The notes beneath the pieces were generated by a model that was given only the letters and a program-made list of their open reading frames with translations, did not search any database and was not told where the DNA came from. A program made the position numbers and the translations under genes. Shown here piece after piece: positions 55,077-63,933 of a stretch of 64,000 nt of DNA (its first letter is position 1; each line of letters opens with the position of its first letter). The stretch is from Bradyrhizobium jicamae (lineage in GTDB: Bacteria > Pseudomonadota > Alphaproteobacteria > Rhizobiales > Xanthobacteraceae). The stretch spans positions 95,837-159,836 of the forward strand of contig NZ_JAFCJX010000021.1 of NCBI RefSeq assembly GCF_018130695.1, given 5' to 3'.

Positions 55077-56063
55077 TTACGGTCGCTTCCGTCGCTTCGC
55101 TATCCCTGCGCTTGTGGGCCGTGGGCGCGCCGTTGCTGCCGCCTTGTGTCCCGCGAGGCCCCGGACGCCGTCCTGAAGCGCACCGCCGAGCTGTCGCAGC
55201 GCCAGGCTGTTGAGCGGGAATTCCAGCAGGATGTGGGTGAGGCTCAGCGCGAGCAGGAAGGTGAAGCCGAACGCGTAGTCGTAGAAATAGAGCGCCGTCG
55301 ACGCCGCGCTCGCGGCGATCATCAGCGCCAGCCGCGTCCGTGAGATGTCGGTCCAGCGGATGACGTCGGCTTTGATGAACCAGTTCAGGTAGTGATAGGT
55401 GTAGACGAAGGCGAGCAGGCTGGTCAGCCGCGTGTCGAGCTTGAGACCGGGAATGCCGAACAGCCGGCTCAGCGCTGGGCCGACATTGCCGAAATAGTCC
55501 TTGGCCGCCTGGGCGAAGGCCGCGATCCGCACCTCGGCCGTCGGCGGCGCCAGTAGGATCACCGCGACTGCGACAAGATAGACGATCACCAGCGCCACCT
55601 GCGCCGGGCTGCCGGAGCGGGTGGCGCCGAGCGCCATGAACACCAGCGTGAACAGCGAGACGTGGATCAGCGTCGGGATCAGGATGCCAATGACGGCGAA
55701 TGGCGCGTCGCTCGCATACATCACGCCGGCAAGGCCGATCGCGACGATGAACAGCAGCGTGCCCTCAGCCGCGGATTTGGTCGCCGCCAGCATCGCGCAG
55801 CCGATCAGCGCCGCCCACATCGCAAAGCCGAACCAGGACGCGTTGTCGATCAGGGCTGCGGCAATCGCGAGAGCGACCAGCGCGACGGCGATGCCGCGAT
55901 GGGGCAGGAAATAGCTGCGGTCATGCAGCCAGGAGATCTCGGTGAAGTAATGGGCCGGGCCGAGCACGACATAGGCGAGCAGCAGCAGCTCGAACGGCAC
56001 CAGATAGGCCGCAGCGAGCGCGAGCAGCATCAGCCCCAGATGGATGGCGTCGGTGGTTCGCAA
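55077..56063 (-). CDS. Polytopic membrane protein with conserved His/Glu motifs
   Basis: I do not recognise a named family. The 328-residue protein has about nine hydrophobic segments. Polar residues stand out within or next to helices: GPAHYFTEISWLHDRSYFLP (His38, Glu42, His47, His55), FVYTYHYLNWFIKADVIRW in the second half, and SLTHILLEFPLNSLALRQ near the C-terminus. Such intramembrane His/Glu sets often bind a metal, as in membrane oxygenases, but no specific match is claimed. The gene is downstream of the sugar-type permeases on the same strand, 54 bases from them, so it may be the last gene of that operon. Confidence 0.75.
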   Translation of the reverse strand: MRTTDAIHLGLMLLALAAAYLVPFELLLLAYVVLGPAHYFTEISWLHDRSYFLPHRGIAVALVALAIAAALIDNASWFGFAMWAALIGCAMLAATKSAAEGTLLFIVAIGLAGVMYASDAPFAVIGILIPTLIHVSLFTLVFMALGATRSGSPAQVALVIVYLVAVAVILLAPPTAEVRIAAFAQAAKDYFGNVGPALSRLFGIPGLKLDTRLTSLLAFVYTYHYLNWFIKADVIRWTDISRTRLALMIAASAASTALYFYDYAFGFTFLLALSLTHILLEFPLNSLALRQLGGALQDGVRGLAGHKAAATARPRPTSAGIAKRRKRP

Positions 56064-56117
56064 CGCCCCAACTCCCCAGCATTCCCCGGACGATCCGGCG
56101 CGCCGCGCGGCGGGTCG

Positions 56118-56969
56118 TTACGACTTGACCGCGCCCGCCGTCAGCCCGCCGACCATGTAGCGCTTGAAGGCGTAGTAGACCGCGGCCGGCGGCAGTGCGT
56201 AGATGAAGCCGGTGGTCATCAGCAATTCCCACGGCGAGTCGTCGGCGGCGAGGAAGTTGCCGAGCGCGACGGGGAGCGTGATGTCGGTGTCCTTGGAGAG
56301 CAGCAGGAACGCGTAGAGATATTCGTTCCAGGCGAGCAGCACCGCATAGGTGCCGATCGCGACCAGCGACGGCATCATCAGGGGCACATAGACCAGGCGG
56401 AACAGCTGCAGCGTCGTCGCGCCGTCCATGGTCGCGGCCTCGTCGAGCTCGACCGGCAGCTTGTCGGAGGCCTGCTTGAGCACCCAGATCGCGTAGGGGC
56501 TCGCGATCGTCACCATCGCGAGAATCAGCGACCAGTGATTGTTGAGCAGGCCGTAATTGCCCATGGTGCGGTACATCGGCACGGCGAGAAACGCCGCCGG
56601 GATGAAGTAGGTGAACAGTGCCAGATTCATCACCCAGCGGCCGCCGGGCACCTTGAGCCGCGAGATCGAGAACGCGGCCGCGGTCGCCACGAACAGCGTC
56701 AGCGCGCCCGCGGCGAGCGCGATCACGGTCGAATTCCAGAACTGAATCCAGAAGTCGCGCAGGAAATAGTGCTGCTGGTAGAACACGATCTCGAAGTTCT
56801 TGAACGTCGGATGCGCCGGCCACAGCTTGCCCGAGAACGCGTCCTCCTTCGGCGAGATCGCGAACAGGAACATGTGATAGATCGGCACCATGGTCCAGAT
56901 GAAGACCGGGATGCCGATCAGGAGCAGCTTGGCTTCCGTGCCAACTTCGCGGAGGGAGGGAAGCTTCAT
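56118..56969 (-). CDS. Sugar ABC transporter permease (MalG/UgpE family)
   Basis: The 283-residue membrane protein has six helices and the MalG-type EAA loop ELDEAATMDGATTLQLFRLV followed by PLMMPSLVAIGTYAVLLAW. The N-terminus begins MKLPSLREVGTEAKLLLIGI. The start at 56969 overlaps the stop of the upstream permease by four bases. A far longer upstream frame is only antisense-style read-through and was rejected. It should form a heterodimer with the next permease for carbohydrate or polyol uptake. Confidence 0.92.
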   Translation of the reverse strand: MKLPSLREVGTEAKLLLIGIPVFIWTMVPIYHMFLFAISPKEDAFSGKLWPAHPTFKNFEIVFYQQHYFLRDFWIQFWNSTVIALAAGALTLFVATAAAFSISRLKVPGGRWVMNLALFTYFIPAAFLAVPMYRTMGNYGLLNNHWSLILAMVTIASPYAIWVLKQASDKLPVELDEAATMDGATTLQLFRLVYVPLMMPSLVAIGTYAVLLAWNEYLYAFLLLSKDTDITLPVALGNFLAADDSPWELLMTTGFIYALPPAAVYYAFKRYMVGGLTAGAVKS

Positions 56970-57838
56970 CGCGACAACCGTTTCATCATGAAGTAGACCA
57001 GCGGCAGCACCAGCGGCATCGCCACGACGATGGAAGCCATCGCGAGCGAGAGCTGGTCGAGCCGGAGATAGCGGATACCGAGCGTCGACAGCACATGCGT
57101 CAGGTCGGCCGGCCCGCCGCCCGTCAAGAGATAGACGCTGTTGAAGTCGCCGAGCGTCCAGATCATCGAGAGCAAGGTGCAGGTGACATAGAGCGTCTGC
57201 ATCGACGGCCAGGTGATGAAGCGGAACTTCTGCCACCAATTGGCGCCGTCGACCTCGGAAGCCTCGTAGAGGTCGTGCGAGATCGCGAGCCGTCCGGTCA
57301 AAAGGATCAGCGTCCAGAACGGCAGCGACTTCCAGATGTGCACGCCGATCGCCATCGCGAGCGCGACCGCGGGATCGTTCAGCCAGTTCGGGCCGTCATC
57401 GCCGGTGAACTTGAAGATCAGCTGGTTGACCACGCCCCATTCGGGATTGAGCATGAAGCGCACCGAGAGGATGGTCGGGATCGACGGCACCGCCCAGGGC
57501 AGGATGAAGATCACCGACAGCCATTTGATCCACGGACGCTGTTGCGCGAAGAAGCCGGACAGGAACAGCGCGATCAGCATCTTGACGTTGATGCCGACGA
57601 CCAGGAAGATCAGCGTGTTGACCGCGGCGCGCGTGAAGATCGGGTCGTTGTACAGCGCGACATAGCTCGCGGGATTGCGCGCCAGCCACAGGCCATAGCC
57701 AACCGGATAGACCACGAAGGCAAGGAAGACGAGCAGATAGGGCGCCAGCAGCGCGATGCCCCAGACCTGCTGCGTCGTCAGGCGCGAGGACAGAGGCGGG
57801 CCAGGGATTGAGTCGGAGCCAGAGATCGTGATCGCCAT
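56966..57838 (-). CDS. Sugar ABC transporter permease (MalF/UgpA family)
   Basis: The 290-residue protein has six helices and the EAA loop DLYEASEVDGANWWQKFRFI with the following TWPSMQTLYVTCTLLSMIW. The central GVHIWKSLPFWTLILLTGRL is typical of the MalF/UgpA group. It is the first permease after the binding-protein gene and overlaps the second permease by four bases. No ATPase gene is adjacent. Confidence 0.92.
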   Translation of the reverse strand: MAITISGSDSIPGPPLSSRLTTQQVWGIALLAPYLLVFLAFVVYPVGYGLWLARNPASYVALYNDPIFTRAAVNTLIFLVVGINVKMLIALFLSGFFAQQRPWIKWLSVIFILPWAVPSIPTILSVRFMLNPEWGVVNQLIFKFTGDDGPNWLNDPAVALAMAIGVHIWKSLPFWTLILLTGRLAISHDLYEASEVDGANWWQKFRFITWPSMQTLYVTCTLLSMIWTLGDFNSVYLLTGGGPADLTHVLSTLGIRYLRLDQLSLAMASIVVAMPLVLPLVYFMMKRLSR

Positions 57839-57860
57839 ATCGCATACTCACCGAAAGCAA

Positions 57861-57884
57861 CCGGCCGCGGCAATCCGCGGCCGG
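57861..57884 (-). terminator. Intercistronic hairpin between binding-protein and permease genes
   Basis: A perfect 10-base-pair GC stem (CCGGCCGCGG with CCGCGGCCGG, loop CAAT) lies between the two genes, 29 bases after the binding-protein stop. Hairpins here are common in sugar ABC operons. They stabilise the upstream message so that binding protein is made in excess. No U-tract follows. Confidence 0.7.
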
Positions 57885-57913
57885 CGTTAGCATATACCTA
57901 TATCAGGCCGGGT

Positions 57914-59299
57914 TTAACCCGCGACCTCCTTGATGCGGGCGATCAGCTCGTCGACCGCCTTGTCAACCGGCACCTTCTCGCTGACCACGCGGTTCATCGC
58001 CTTGGCCCAGACGTTCTCGTTGTTCAGGATGGTGAACTTCCAGTTCTTGGTGAAGTCGAACGCCGAGGTGCCGCCCTTGAACTGGGTGTAGACCGCCTTG
58101 CGATGCCGGTCGGCCTGCCAGAAGGGGCTCTCCTGGCTCGCCTTGGTCACCGGGAACCAGCGGCCGAGCGCGCCCTCGATGTAGGGCCGCACATTGTCTT
58201 CCTCGAGCAGGAAGCTGATGAACTGCTTGGCCTCGGCCTTGTTCTTGGCCGCGGTGAAGACCAATCCGGTCTTGACGTCGGAGCGGTACTGGATGGTCGA
58301 ACCGTCCGGCGCCTTCGGGAAGGACGCGGTGATGATGTCCTCGCCATAGGCCTTCTTGCCGGCCTCACGCTGCTCGGGCGTCAACGCCTGGTTCTGCGAG
58401 TCCTCGTACCACTTCGCCGCGATCGAGATCGTGAAGTTGTGGGTCATCACGATGGTCTTGTTGTGGAAGGCAACGTTGTTGTCCGGGTCCTTCCAGGTCG
58501 TGGACGAGGGCGGGGTGCAGCCCTTGATGTAGGTGTCGGTATAGTCCTTCATCGCCTTGATCAGGCCGTCGCGGACCTTGGGGTCGTCGACCAAGAGCTT
58601 GCCGTCATTGTCGACCAGCTTGACGTGATAGGCGTCCATGAAGGTGTAGAACGACTGGAAGGCGTCGGTGGATTCCACGCCCATCGGCTGGCCGACGGCA
58701 TAGATGCGCTGCCCGGTGGCCTTGCGGATCGCCGGCTGCACCTTGTCGCACCAGAACGACCAGTAGCCCGTCCAGTCGTTCGGGATGTCTTCCGGCTTGT
58801 AGCCGGCCTTCTCCAGCATGTCCTTCCAGATCTGGACGTGCATGCTCTGCTGCTTCAGCGGGAAGCCGTAATAGGATTTCTTCTTGGCGACGTTGTTGTA
58901 GAGGATCGACGCATCCAGCGTGTTCTGCACGAACCGATCCTTGATCGGCTCCATGATATCTGTGAGGTCCTCGAGCTTGCCTTCGTAAGCCCACTTGCCC
59001 TGCACCTGCACGTCATACGTATCGGAGTAGGCGACGTCGGGCACGGTGCCGGAATCGAGCGCGGCCACCGTCTTCGGAATCATGTCCTGGATCGCGTATT
59101 GCGACAATTCGACCTTGATGCCGGTCTTGGCTTCGAACTTCTTGATGGTCTCGATCAGCGCGTCGTCTTCGGAGCGATAGAAGCCCTTGCCCCACCAGAC
59201 CGTAATTGTCTTGCTCTGGGCAAATGCGGGTGCAGTGGCCGCAAACAGGCCGACCGCAGCGACCGCGAGTGATACTGCGCCAATTACCTTGGATCTCAC
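57914..59299 (-). CDS. Extracellular sugar-binding protein of an ABC transporter
   Basis: The 461-residue protein has a cleavable signal peptide (about 1-28, ending PAFAQS) and the family 1 solute-binding fold: TITVWWGKGFYRSEDDALIE, PDVAYSDTYDVQVQGKW, YGFPLKQQSMHVQIWKDMLE, and the late KPGT-free tail EKVPVDKAVDELIARIKEVA. The start is taken as the GTG at 59299, five bases after AGGGAGA. It captures a carbohydrate or polyol in the periplasm and delivers it to the two permeases downstream. Substrate is not predictable from the sequence alone. Confidence 0.92.
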   Translation of the reverse strand: MRSKVIGAVSLAVAAVGLFAATAPAFAQSKTITVWWGKGFYRSEDDALIETIKKFEAKTGIKVELSQYAIQDMIPKTVAALDSGTVPDVAYSDTYDVQVQGKWAYEGKLEDLTDIMEPIKDRFVQNTLDASILYNNVAKKKSYYGFPLKQQSMHVQIWKDMLEKAGYKPEDIPNDWTGYWSFWCDKVQPAIRKATGQRIYAVGQPMGVESTDAFQSFYTFMDAYHVKLVDNDGKLLVDDPKVRDGLIKAMKDYTDTYIKGCTPPSSTTWKDPDNNVAFHNKTIVMTHNFTISIAAKWYEDSQNQALTPEQREAGKKAYGEDIITASFPKAPDGSTIQYRSDVKTGLVFTAAKNKAEAKQFISFLLEEDNVRPYIEGALGRWFPVTKASQESPFWQADRHRKAVYTQFKGGTSAFDFTKNWKFTILNNENVWAKAMNRVVSEKVPVDKAVDELIARIKEVAG

Positions 59300-59431
59300 G
59301 TTGTTCTCCCTCAAATCGCCGGATTGTTAACCGGTTGGAGAAACCCTAGCCCATGCCTGCGGGGCGATCTAGCGGCATGTTGTCAGACATAGGTCGAGGG
59401 TGAGGATGGCTCGCGAAGCCGCTGCGATGGC

Positions 59432-59477
59432 GCATCGATCCACACTTCGCATCAATCAATCCACACTTCGCATCGAT
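59432..59477. repeat. 21-base-phased direct repeats upstream of the sugar-transporter operon
   Basis: ATCCACACTTCGCATC occurs at 59438-59453 and 59459-59474, exactly 21 bases apart. GCATCGAT, GCATCAAT and GCATCGAT bracket and separate the copies (59432, 59449, 59470). Two-turn spacing places both copies on one face of the helix, as for a dimeric or cooperative regulator. The region lies between the asmA stop and the binding-protein start, about 130 bases upstream of the latter. Confidence 0.6.
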
Positions 59478-59544
59478 GGTTATAATCATTTGGCACGGCG
59501 CTCACGCGTCGCGCAGTCCGTTGCTAGATGCGTCGCGCGTCCAA

Positions 59545-61506
59545 TCAATTCGATTTCGAAGTTTCAGCCGCGGATGGCGCGCTCGTCGGCGCAGGCGCCG
59601 CAGCATCCGGCGCGGCCGGCCGCACGCCGGTGAGACGTTCGATCACCGACTTCACGGCATCGCGGGTCTTGCGATCCTTCACCGCATCGAGCAGCGGCGC
59701 GGCCGCGGGCGCGCGGCGGATCAGGCTTTCCGGATCGGGAAAGATCAGGGGATCGTCCCACGGCCCCTGCACCACGAAGGGCAGGTCGAAATCCTTGCCG
59801 CCGCTCGCCGAGCCGGTCAGGCTCGCGACGCCCTTCATGTCGTATTCGCGCGACGGCACCGAAGCCGTGCCGGTCAGCGTGATCTTCGCCGCCGGTCCCT
59901 CGACGCGGATGTCCTCGGCGGTGGCGACGCCGTCGGAGAACTTCACCGAGAGATTGAGATTGTCGTAGGGCGTCGAGCCGGAGCGGAAATTGCCGCCGCC
60001 CGACAGCGGCCGCTTCTCCAGCCGCTTCAGCAACTGCTCGACGTTGAAGCCCGCGATCGCGCCGTCATGCCCGGTCAGGGTCGCGGTGCCGTCGAGCGAT
60101 TGTGCGAGCCCGAACGGGCTCGAGCCCGAGGCCATCAGCGAGACGTTGAGATTGCCGCGGCCCGACAGCTTGGTGATGCCGAACAATTCGCCGGCGCAGG
60201 CCTGCAGGTCGACATCGATGAACTGGAATTGCGCCTTGATGTCGGCGACCGCGTCCGAGCGCGCGACCCCGAACGAGCCCTTGGCGATGCCGCCATAGAC
60301 CTGGGCCTCGCCGATCGACAGCGCCAGCGCGCCGCCGCGCAAATTGGCGCCGAACGCGGTGCGGCCGAGCTTGGTCGGGCCGATCGTCACCCGCGCCGCC
60401 GACAGGCGCATGTCGAGATCGGTGGTCGACAGCGACGACAGATCGAACAGCTGCCTGTTCCAGTCGCGCTGGCCGCTGGCCAGCAGGCGGAAGGTCGAGA
60501 TGTAGGGCGTGAAGTCGAGATTGCCGGCGGCCAGCGTCGCCTGCAGCGTCTGCCGTCCGTTGTTGGCATAGGTCATGACGCCCTCGGCGACATTGCCGTC
60601 GAGCTCGACATTGACATTGGTCAGCGCCACCGAGCCGCCGACCACGTTGGCGCGCGCCTTCAGGGCGAAGCGGCCGAACCCGCCGCTGCCGGGCGGCGCC
60701 TGGCCCATCCAGCGCAGCGCGTTGCGCAGCGAGGGGCTGTCGATGGTGGAGACACCCTCCATCATCAGGCTGGTGCGATTGGCGACCGTGCCGTCGAAGG
60801 CGACCTTGAGCGGCGCGCTGACGAGCCGCGCCTTCAGGCCGGAGCGTTCGCCGGACAGCAGCGCGAGGAAATCGCCGGCGGAGACCGAGCCGTCGATGCG
60901 CTCGCCGCGCCAGTCGAACTGGCCGGTGGCGGCAAAGGAGCGCGAGATCGAGGGCCAGGCGAGCGACAGATCGATATCGCCGAGTTTCTCCGAGACATGG
61001 TTCGTCTCGTCCTCGTAATTGAGCTCGCCGTCCTGGATGCGGATTTCGGAGAACGACACCTGGTTCTCGGCGCCGGGCTTCATCGCCTTGGCGATGGTCT
61101 CGACGAACGGCGTCCAGTTGCTCTCGCCATTGCCGTCGCGCACCACCTGGATATGCGGACGCAGCATCATGACGTCGGCGATCTCGAACCGCCGCAGCAG
61201 CAGCGGCAGCAGCCGCAGATTTGCGGTCAGCACGTCGACCTGCAGCGCGGGGTCGATGGTCGCAGCGCCCTTCAAGCCGACGTTGTGGAAGGAAACGTAG
61301 CTGCCCGGAAAGACCGAGACGTCGATATGGCCGTTGACGACCAGCTCGAGCCCGGTGACGGCGCGGATCTGCGCCTCGACCGCGCGCTGCAGCGCGTCCC
61401 GGTTGAGGAACCAGGACGTGCCGATCAGGCCGATCAGCGCCAGGCCGAGCAAAGCCGCAATCGGCATCCCCAGGCGCTTCATTCCTTGGGCCATCGTCAG
61501 TGACAT
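59545..61506 (-). CDS. AsmA family envelope protein
   Basis: The 653-residue protein starts MSLTMAQGMKRLGMPIAALL with one N-terminal membrane helix (about 14-32) and then the AsmA N-domain: VTGLELVVNGHIDVSVFPGS and YVSFHNVGLKG. The rest is beta-rich with GGG/NLDF-type repeats typical of AsmA-like proteins (RLSAARVTIGPTKLGRTAFG, LSGRGNLNVSLMASGSSPFG), and the C-terminus is Ala/Pro-rich. AsmA-like proteins are inner-membrane, periplasm-spanning proteins linked to phospholipid transport to the outer membrane. The ATG at 61506 is preferred; ATG at 61494 is also possible. The gene is monocistronic. Confidence 0.88.
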   Translation of the reverse strand: MSLTMAQGMKRLGMPIAALLGLALIGLIGTSWFLNRDALQRAVEAQIRAVTGLELVVNGHIDVSVFPGSYVSFHNVGLKGAATIDPALQVDVLTANLRLLPLLLRRFEIADVMMLRPHIQVVRDGNGESNWTPFVETIAKAMKPGAENQVSFSEIRIQDGELNYEDETNHVSEKLGDIDLSLAWPSISRSFAATGQFDWRGERIDGSVSAGDFLALLSGERSGLKARLVSAPLKVAFDGTVANRTSLMMEGVSTIDSPSLRNALRWMGQAPPGSGGFGRFALKARANVVGGSVALTNVNVELDGNVAEGVMTYANNGRQTLQATLAAGNLDFTPYISTFRLLASGQRDWNRQLFDLSSLSTTDLDMRLSAARVTIGPTKLGRTAFGANLRGGALALSIGEAQVYGGIAKGSFGVARSDAVADIKAQFQFIDVDLQACAGELFGITKLSGRGNLNVSLMASGSSPFGLAQSLDGTATLTGHDGAIAGFNVEQLLKRLEKRPLSGGGNFRSGSTPYDNLNLSVKFSDGVATAEDIRVEGPAAKITLTGTASVPSREYDMKGVASLTGSASGGKDFDLPFVVQGPWDDPLIFPDPESLIRRAPAAAPLLDAVKDRKTRDAVKSVIERLTGVRPAAPDAAAPAPTSAPSAAETSKSN

Positions 61507-61758
61507 ATCCAGGTCGGATGAAAAGCTGTCAGGTTGAGGTTTGTCGGGTCGTTGAACACGGCGGGCCGCGTTTCGCAGGCCCCCGCCAACCCACGCAACT
61601 TGAAGGCTTTTCTTGTCGCTTTCAAGGCCGTCCTGGCGTCGCAGGCAGGCCCGTCCAGGCCTGTCCAGCCGCCCGGGACCCGTCATTGACGCACTGCGAA
61701 GATTTCGCCTAATAATCCGCTGATCACCGCCGCTCGCGCCCCGCAAGGTATTTGTCGC

Positions 61759-62466
61759 ATGAACAAGGTCTATCCCGACGCCAAGTCGGCCCTCGACGGT
61801 CTCCTCAAGGACAACATCATGATCATGTCGGGCGGCTTCGGCCTCTGCGGCATTGCGGAAGCCCTGTCGGATGCGATCCGCGACAGCGGCGTGAAGGGCC
61901 TGACGGTGGTCTCCAACAATGCCGGCGTCGACGGTATCGGCTTGAGCCGGCTGCTGGAAACCCGGCAGATCAAGAAGATGATCTCGTCCTATGTCGGCGA
62001 GAACAAGCTGTTCGCCCAGCAATATCTGGCCGGCGAGCTCGAGCTCGAATTCAACCCGCAGGGCACATTGGCCGAGCGCATCCGCGCCGGCGGCGCCGGA
62101 ATTCCGGCCTTCTACACAAAAACGGGGGTCGGCACGCTGATCGCCGAAGGCAAGGAAGTGAAGGAATTCGACGGCCATAAGTACATCATGGAACGCGGCC
62201 TGTTCGCCGACCTCGCGATCGTCCACGCCTGGAAGGGCGATACCGCCGGCAACCTGGTCTACCGCAAGACCGCCCGCAATTTTAACCCGATGATGGCGAC
62301 CGCCGCCAAGGTCACCGTCGCAGAGGTCGAGCACCTGGTGCCGGCCGGCGAGATCGATCCCGACCACATTCACACGCCCGGCCTGTTCGTGAAGCGCATC
62401 ATCGAGGTCGGAACGGCCAACAAGCGGATCGAATTCCGCAACACCCGTCCGCGGCCCGCCGCTTAA
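61759..62466 (+). CDS. scoA: 3-oxoacid CoA-transferase subunit A
   Basis: The enzyme moves CoA from succinyl-CoA to 3-oxoacids such as acetoacetate. The 235-residue subunit A has the CoA-binding-type segment IMSGGFGLCGIAEALSDAI and the later FYTKTGVGTLIAEGKEVKEF and AWKGDTAGNLVYRKTARNFN, typical of ScoA/PcaI-like proteins. AAGG precedes the ATG. scoB follows after 24 bases. In rhizobia this pair supports use of ketone bodies or polyhydroxybutyrate-derived acetoacetate. Confidence 0.94.
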   Translation: MNKVYPDAKSALDGLLKDNIMIMSGGFGLCGIAEALSDAIRDSGVKGLTVVSNNAGVDGIGLSRLLETRQIKKMISSYVGENKLFAQQYLAGELELEFNPQGTLAERIRAGGAGIPAFYTKTGVGTLIAEGKEVKEFDGHKYIMERGLFADLAIVHAWKGDTAGNLVYRKTARNFNPMMATAAKVTVAEVEHLVPAGEIDPDHIHTPGLFVKRIIEVGTANKRIEFRNTRPRPAA

Positions 62467-62490
62467 CCCGCAATTCGTCAGGAGAACGTT

Positions 62491-63141
62491 ATGGCCTGGA
62501 CCCGTGAACAGATGGCCGCGCGCGCCGCCAAGGAGTTGCGCGACGGCTTTTACGTCAATCTCGGCATCGGTATCCCGACGCTGGTGTCGAACTACATTCC
62601 CGATGGCGTCGACGTCAGCCTGCAGAGCGAGAACGGCATGCTCGGCATGGGCCCGTTCCCCTATGAGGACGAGGTCGATGCCGATCTGATCAATGCCGGC
62701 AAGCAGACGGTCAGCGAGCTGCCGTCGACCAGCTATTTCTCCTCGGCGGATTCCTTCGGCATGATCCGCGGCGGCCACATGGACCTGTCGATCCTCGGCG
62801 CCATGCAGGTGGCCCAGAACGGCGATCTCGCCAACTGGATGATCCCCGGCAAGATGGTGAAGGGCATGGGCGGCGCGATGGATCTCGTCGCCGGCGTCAA
62901 GCGTGTCGTCGTGGTGATGGAGCATTCCGCCAAGGACGGCCCGAAGCTCCTGAAGAAGTGCAATCTGCCGCTGACCGGCGAGCGGGTGGTCGACATGGTC
63001 GTGACCGACCTTGCGGTGTTCACCATCGACAAGCATGGCGACGGCGGCATGGCGCTGATCGAGCTCGCCGACGGCGTGACGCTCGACGAGGTGAAGTCCA
63101 AGACCGAGGCCGAGTTCCGCGTCGCGCTGAAGAACACCTGA
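62491..63141 (+). CDS. scoB: 3-oxoacid CoA-transferase subunit B
   Basis: Subunit B supplies the catalytic glutamate that forms a CoA thioester intermediate. The 216-residue protein has Glu47 in SLQSENGMLGMGPFPYE, preceded by YVNLGIGIPTLVSNYIPDG, and continues with GGHMDLSILGAMQVAQNGDL. These are hallmark ScoB segments. AGGAGAACG precedes the ATG. It forms an operon with scoA. Confidence 0.95.
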   Translation: MAWTREQMAARAAKELRDGFYVNLGIGIPTLVSNYIPDGVDVSLQSENGMLGMGPFPYEDEVDADLINAGKQTVSELPSTSYFSSADSFGMIRGGHMDLSILGAMQVAQNGDLANWMIPGKMVKGMGGAMDLVAGVKRVVVVMEHSAKDGPKLLKKCNLPLTGERVVDMVVTDLAVFTIDKHGDGGMALIELADGVTLDEVKSKTEAEFRVALKNT

Positions 63142-63142
63142 G

Positions 63143-63784
63143 ATGGCCCCGGGACGGAGTTCGATCCGTCCCGCACGCCCTGACGACGCCGGCTTCATCG
63201 CCCGCATCATCGTCGCCGCACAGCGCGGCCCAATGCCGCGCGGCTGGTTCGATATCGCGCTCGACCGCGATGAGGCCGCCTGTCTTGCCTTCATCGCGCG
63301 CCTCGCGGTCGCCCGCACGCGATCCTGGTATCATGTCGCGCACTTCCTGGTCGCCGAGGCTGATGGCTGGCCGGCCGCGGCGCTGTGCGCGATGCCGGCC
63401 GCGGGAACGCTGGTGTCAGCGCGCGCGGCGATCGCCGAGATTGCCGCGGAGAGCGGGATCGATGCCGCTGCGATCGGCCAGCGCGGCGCCTACGCCAGGG
63501 ATTGCTGGGTGCAGGGCGGCGACGGCGAATGGCTGATCGAGCATGTCGCATCAAATCCGGCCTATCGCGGTCGTGGACTGGCGCAGGCGCTGATCGCCCG
63601 CGCGCTCACCGATGGAAAGGCGGCCGGCTATGCGCAGGCCTCGATCTCGTTCCTGATCGGCAACCAGGCCGCCGAGCGCTGCTATGCCATGGCGGGATTT
63701 GCGTTCGCCGAGGAGAAACGCGATGCGGCGTTCGAGGCGCTGACGGGTTCGCCGGGGTTTCGGAGATTTGTGCGCGCGATGTGA
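63143..63784 (+). CDS. GNAT family N-acetyltransferase
   Basis: The 213-residue protein shows a GNAT fold. It has an N-terminal strand (SSIRPARPDDAGFIARIIVA) and the acetyl-CoA-binding motif VASNPAYRGRGLAQALIARA (R-G-R-G-L-A type). The later SFLIGNQAAERCYAMAGFAF is also typical. Acceptor is unknown. It begins two bases after the scoB stop, so it is co-transcribed with scoA-scoB, which may be coincidental or may link it to acyl-CoA metabolism. Confidence 0.88.
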   Translation: MAPGRSSIRPARPDDAGFIARIIVAAQRGPMPRGWFDIALDRDEAACLAFIARLAVARTRSWYHVAHFLVAEADGWPAAALCAMPAAGTLVSARAAIAEIAAESGIDAAAIGQRGAYARDCWVQGGDGEWLIEHVASNPAYRGRGLAQALIARALTDGKAAGYAQASISFLIGNQAAERCYAMAGFAFAEEKRDAAFEALTGSPGFRRFVRAM

Positions 63785-63832
63785 GGCGTTCGTCGCGCCC
63801 CATTCCGTATTTTGGCCGTACCCACAACCGTC

Positions 63833-63852
63833 ATCCTGGCGAAAGCCAGGAT
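63833..63852. repeat. Short palindrome downstream of the GNAT gene
   Basis: ATCCTGGC and GCCAGGAT pair around GAAA, giving an 8-base-pair hairpin with a stable tetraloop. It may end the sco-GNAT transcript, or be a fragment of the CGTCATCCTGG-type palindromes common between rhizobial genes. Confidence 0.5.
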
Positions 63853-63933
63853 CCATTACCACCGAGCTTTGTTGTGAAAGGGATCGTGGCCCCAGCGTCG
63901 CGAAACAATCAGCATTTGGGGTCATGGGTCCCC

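Noticed and set aside
59545..61503. Plus-strand open frames across asmA
   Set aside because: They are the complement of asmA, dominated by Arg, Gly and Ala, with no start signals.
61507..63318. Upstream in-frame extension of asmA on the minus strand
   Set aside because: It would run antisense through scoA and scoB. The AsmA domain begins properly at 61506 with a membrane anchor.
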